Assembly (NCBI RefSeq): GCF_013044135.1
Contig: NZ_JABEPP010000005.1
Coordinates: 237,001 to 301,000, forward strand
DNA: 64,000 nt
From: Enterovirga aerilata
Lineage (GTDB): Bacteria; Pseudomonadota; Alphaproteobacteria; Rhizobiales; Beijerinckiaceae
Direction of reading: 5' to 3'
In this document: one piece after another, positions 63,542 to 64,000 of the stretch
Position numbering within the stretch: position 1 is the stretch's first letter
Layout of the letters: each line of letters starts with the position of its first letter
Made by a program: the position numbers and the translations under genes
The notes under the pieces: generated by a model
The model's database searches: none
The model's input: the letters and a program-made list of their open reading frames with translations, nothing else
Told to the model about the DNA's origin: nothing

Positions 63542-63596
63542 CTAGAGCAAATTCCGAGCGGAAAGCCGGCACCCACTTTTCCTGGATCTGCTCTAG
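63542..63596. repeat. Companion palindromic element with CTAGAGCA ends
   Basis: CTAGAGCA and TGCTCTAG form an 8-base inverted repeat around a 39-base interior that contains CACCCACTTTTCC. It follows the AGAGCATTTTC element by 11 bases, and the two often occur together in this group. Confidence 0.75.
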
Positions 63597-63621
63597 GCCG
63601 GCCGGGATCTGAGTTTCCTTG

Positions 63622-64000
63622 ATGATCGCATTCCTGGTCCGGCGCGTGCTCCAGGCCGTCGGCGTCTTCCTGGCCGTCGGCGTGATCGCCTTCACGATGT
63701 TCCGGTTCGTGGGCGATCCCGTGAACCAGATCGTCTCCATCGACACGCCCTACGAGGAGCGGGTGAAGATCCGCGCCTCGCTCGGTCTCGACGACCCGAT
63801 CCCGGTGCAGATCCTGCGCTATCTCGGGCGCGCCGCGACCGGCGATTTCGGCATCTCCTACCAGTTCCGCCAGCCGGTCTCGGCGCTCTTCGCCGAACGC
63901 CTCCCGGCGACGCTTGAACTCGCGTTCTGCGCCACGATCTTCGCCCTCGGGCTCGGGGTCGTGCTCGGCGTCGTGTCCGCCCTGAAGCGTGGGACTGCGC
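63622..64000 (+). CDS. ABC transporter permease (DppB type), N-terminal part, cut by window end
   Basis: It starts MIAFLVRRVLQAVGVFLAVG, followed by GVIAFTMFRFVGDPVNQI, the N-terminal helix and periplasmic segment of DppB/OppB permeases. ASLGLDDPIPVQILRYLGR and RQPVSALFAERLPATLELAF continue the family pattern. The frame is open to the window end, so the C-terminal part lies outside. It pairs with the upstream peptide binding protein. Confidence 0.92.
   Translation, partial: MIAFLVRRVLQAVGVFLAVGVIAFTMFRFVGDPVNQIVSIDTPYEERVKIRASLGLDDPIPVQILRYLGRAATGDFGISYQFRQPVSALFAERLPATLELAFCATIFALGLGVVLGVVSALKRGTA

Overview
This window is chromosomal DNA of a high-GC alphaproteobacterium, most likely order Hyphomicrobiales (Rhizobiales). 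The grounds are the strong G/C bias at third codon positions, the NDUFS4-like 'ETC complex I subunit', the double cold-shock-domain protein, the argD-argF-hslO order, a minCDE cluster, and intergenic palindromes typical of the group, notably the AGAGCATTTTC-type element near 63.5 kb. Genus cannot be fixed from the sequence alone. I saw no prophage, CRISPR array, integrase or transposase.

Layout. 0-8.1 kb holds mixed housekeeping genes: the end of a 3-oxo-tetronate kinase, tRNA-Pro(TGG), DUF192, a cold-shock protein, a sirtuin, a DUF1624 membrane protein, a K+ channel, an epoxide hydrolase, a PfkB kinase and DUF2461. 8.2-12.5 kb has a PhoX-type phosphatase, a divergent pyruvate-kinase-like protein and an AhpD-like protein. 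12.6-15.4 kb is an NMT1/SsuA-type ABC operon. 15.4-22.9 kb has a frameshifted exported protein, a DsbA-family oxidoreductase, minCDE, a cytochrome P450, a decayed glutamine amidotransferase, CutA and a manganese catalase. 23-31.5 kb has a ComM-like ATPase, SCO, DUF2332 and the arginine genes argE, argD and argF with hslO and apaG. 31.6-38.4 kb has a Bug-type binding protein, an ABC-F ATPase, an FrmR/CsoR-like regulator and a polar amino acid ABC operon. 38.4-42.8 kb is a more accessory stretch with repeats, an Asp/Glu racemase, a membrane cyclase carrying a ferredoxin domain, and an A/T-rich orphan lipoprotein. 42.8-48.3 kb is a dipeptide-type ABC operon interrupted by a GIY-YIG gene flanked by inverted repeats. 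48.4-59.4 kb is a globin-like chemoreceptor followed by an iron-uptake region. 59.4-64 kb has leuC, rplS and the start of another peptide ABC operon.

How the genes work together. The iron region is the most coherent system. A TonB-dependent receptor, a PiuC-type dioxygenase, a PepSY membrane protein, DUF2271, DUF4198 and ApbE lie in one direction. Divergent from them lie a Sel1-repeat gene, exbB, exbD and tonB. The DUF2271 protein carries a clear ApbE-type flavinylation motif, which suggests an extracytoplasmic flavin electron path for ferric reduction coupled to uptake.

A second pattern runs through the window. In all four ABC-importer operons that contain a binding-protein gene, a palindromic element lies between that gene and the first permease gene. 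This is the place where hairpins stabilise the upstream mRNA in well-known operons. The GIY-YIG gene with its two inverted repeat copies sits in one of these gaps and may be a small repeat-associated mobile unit.
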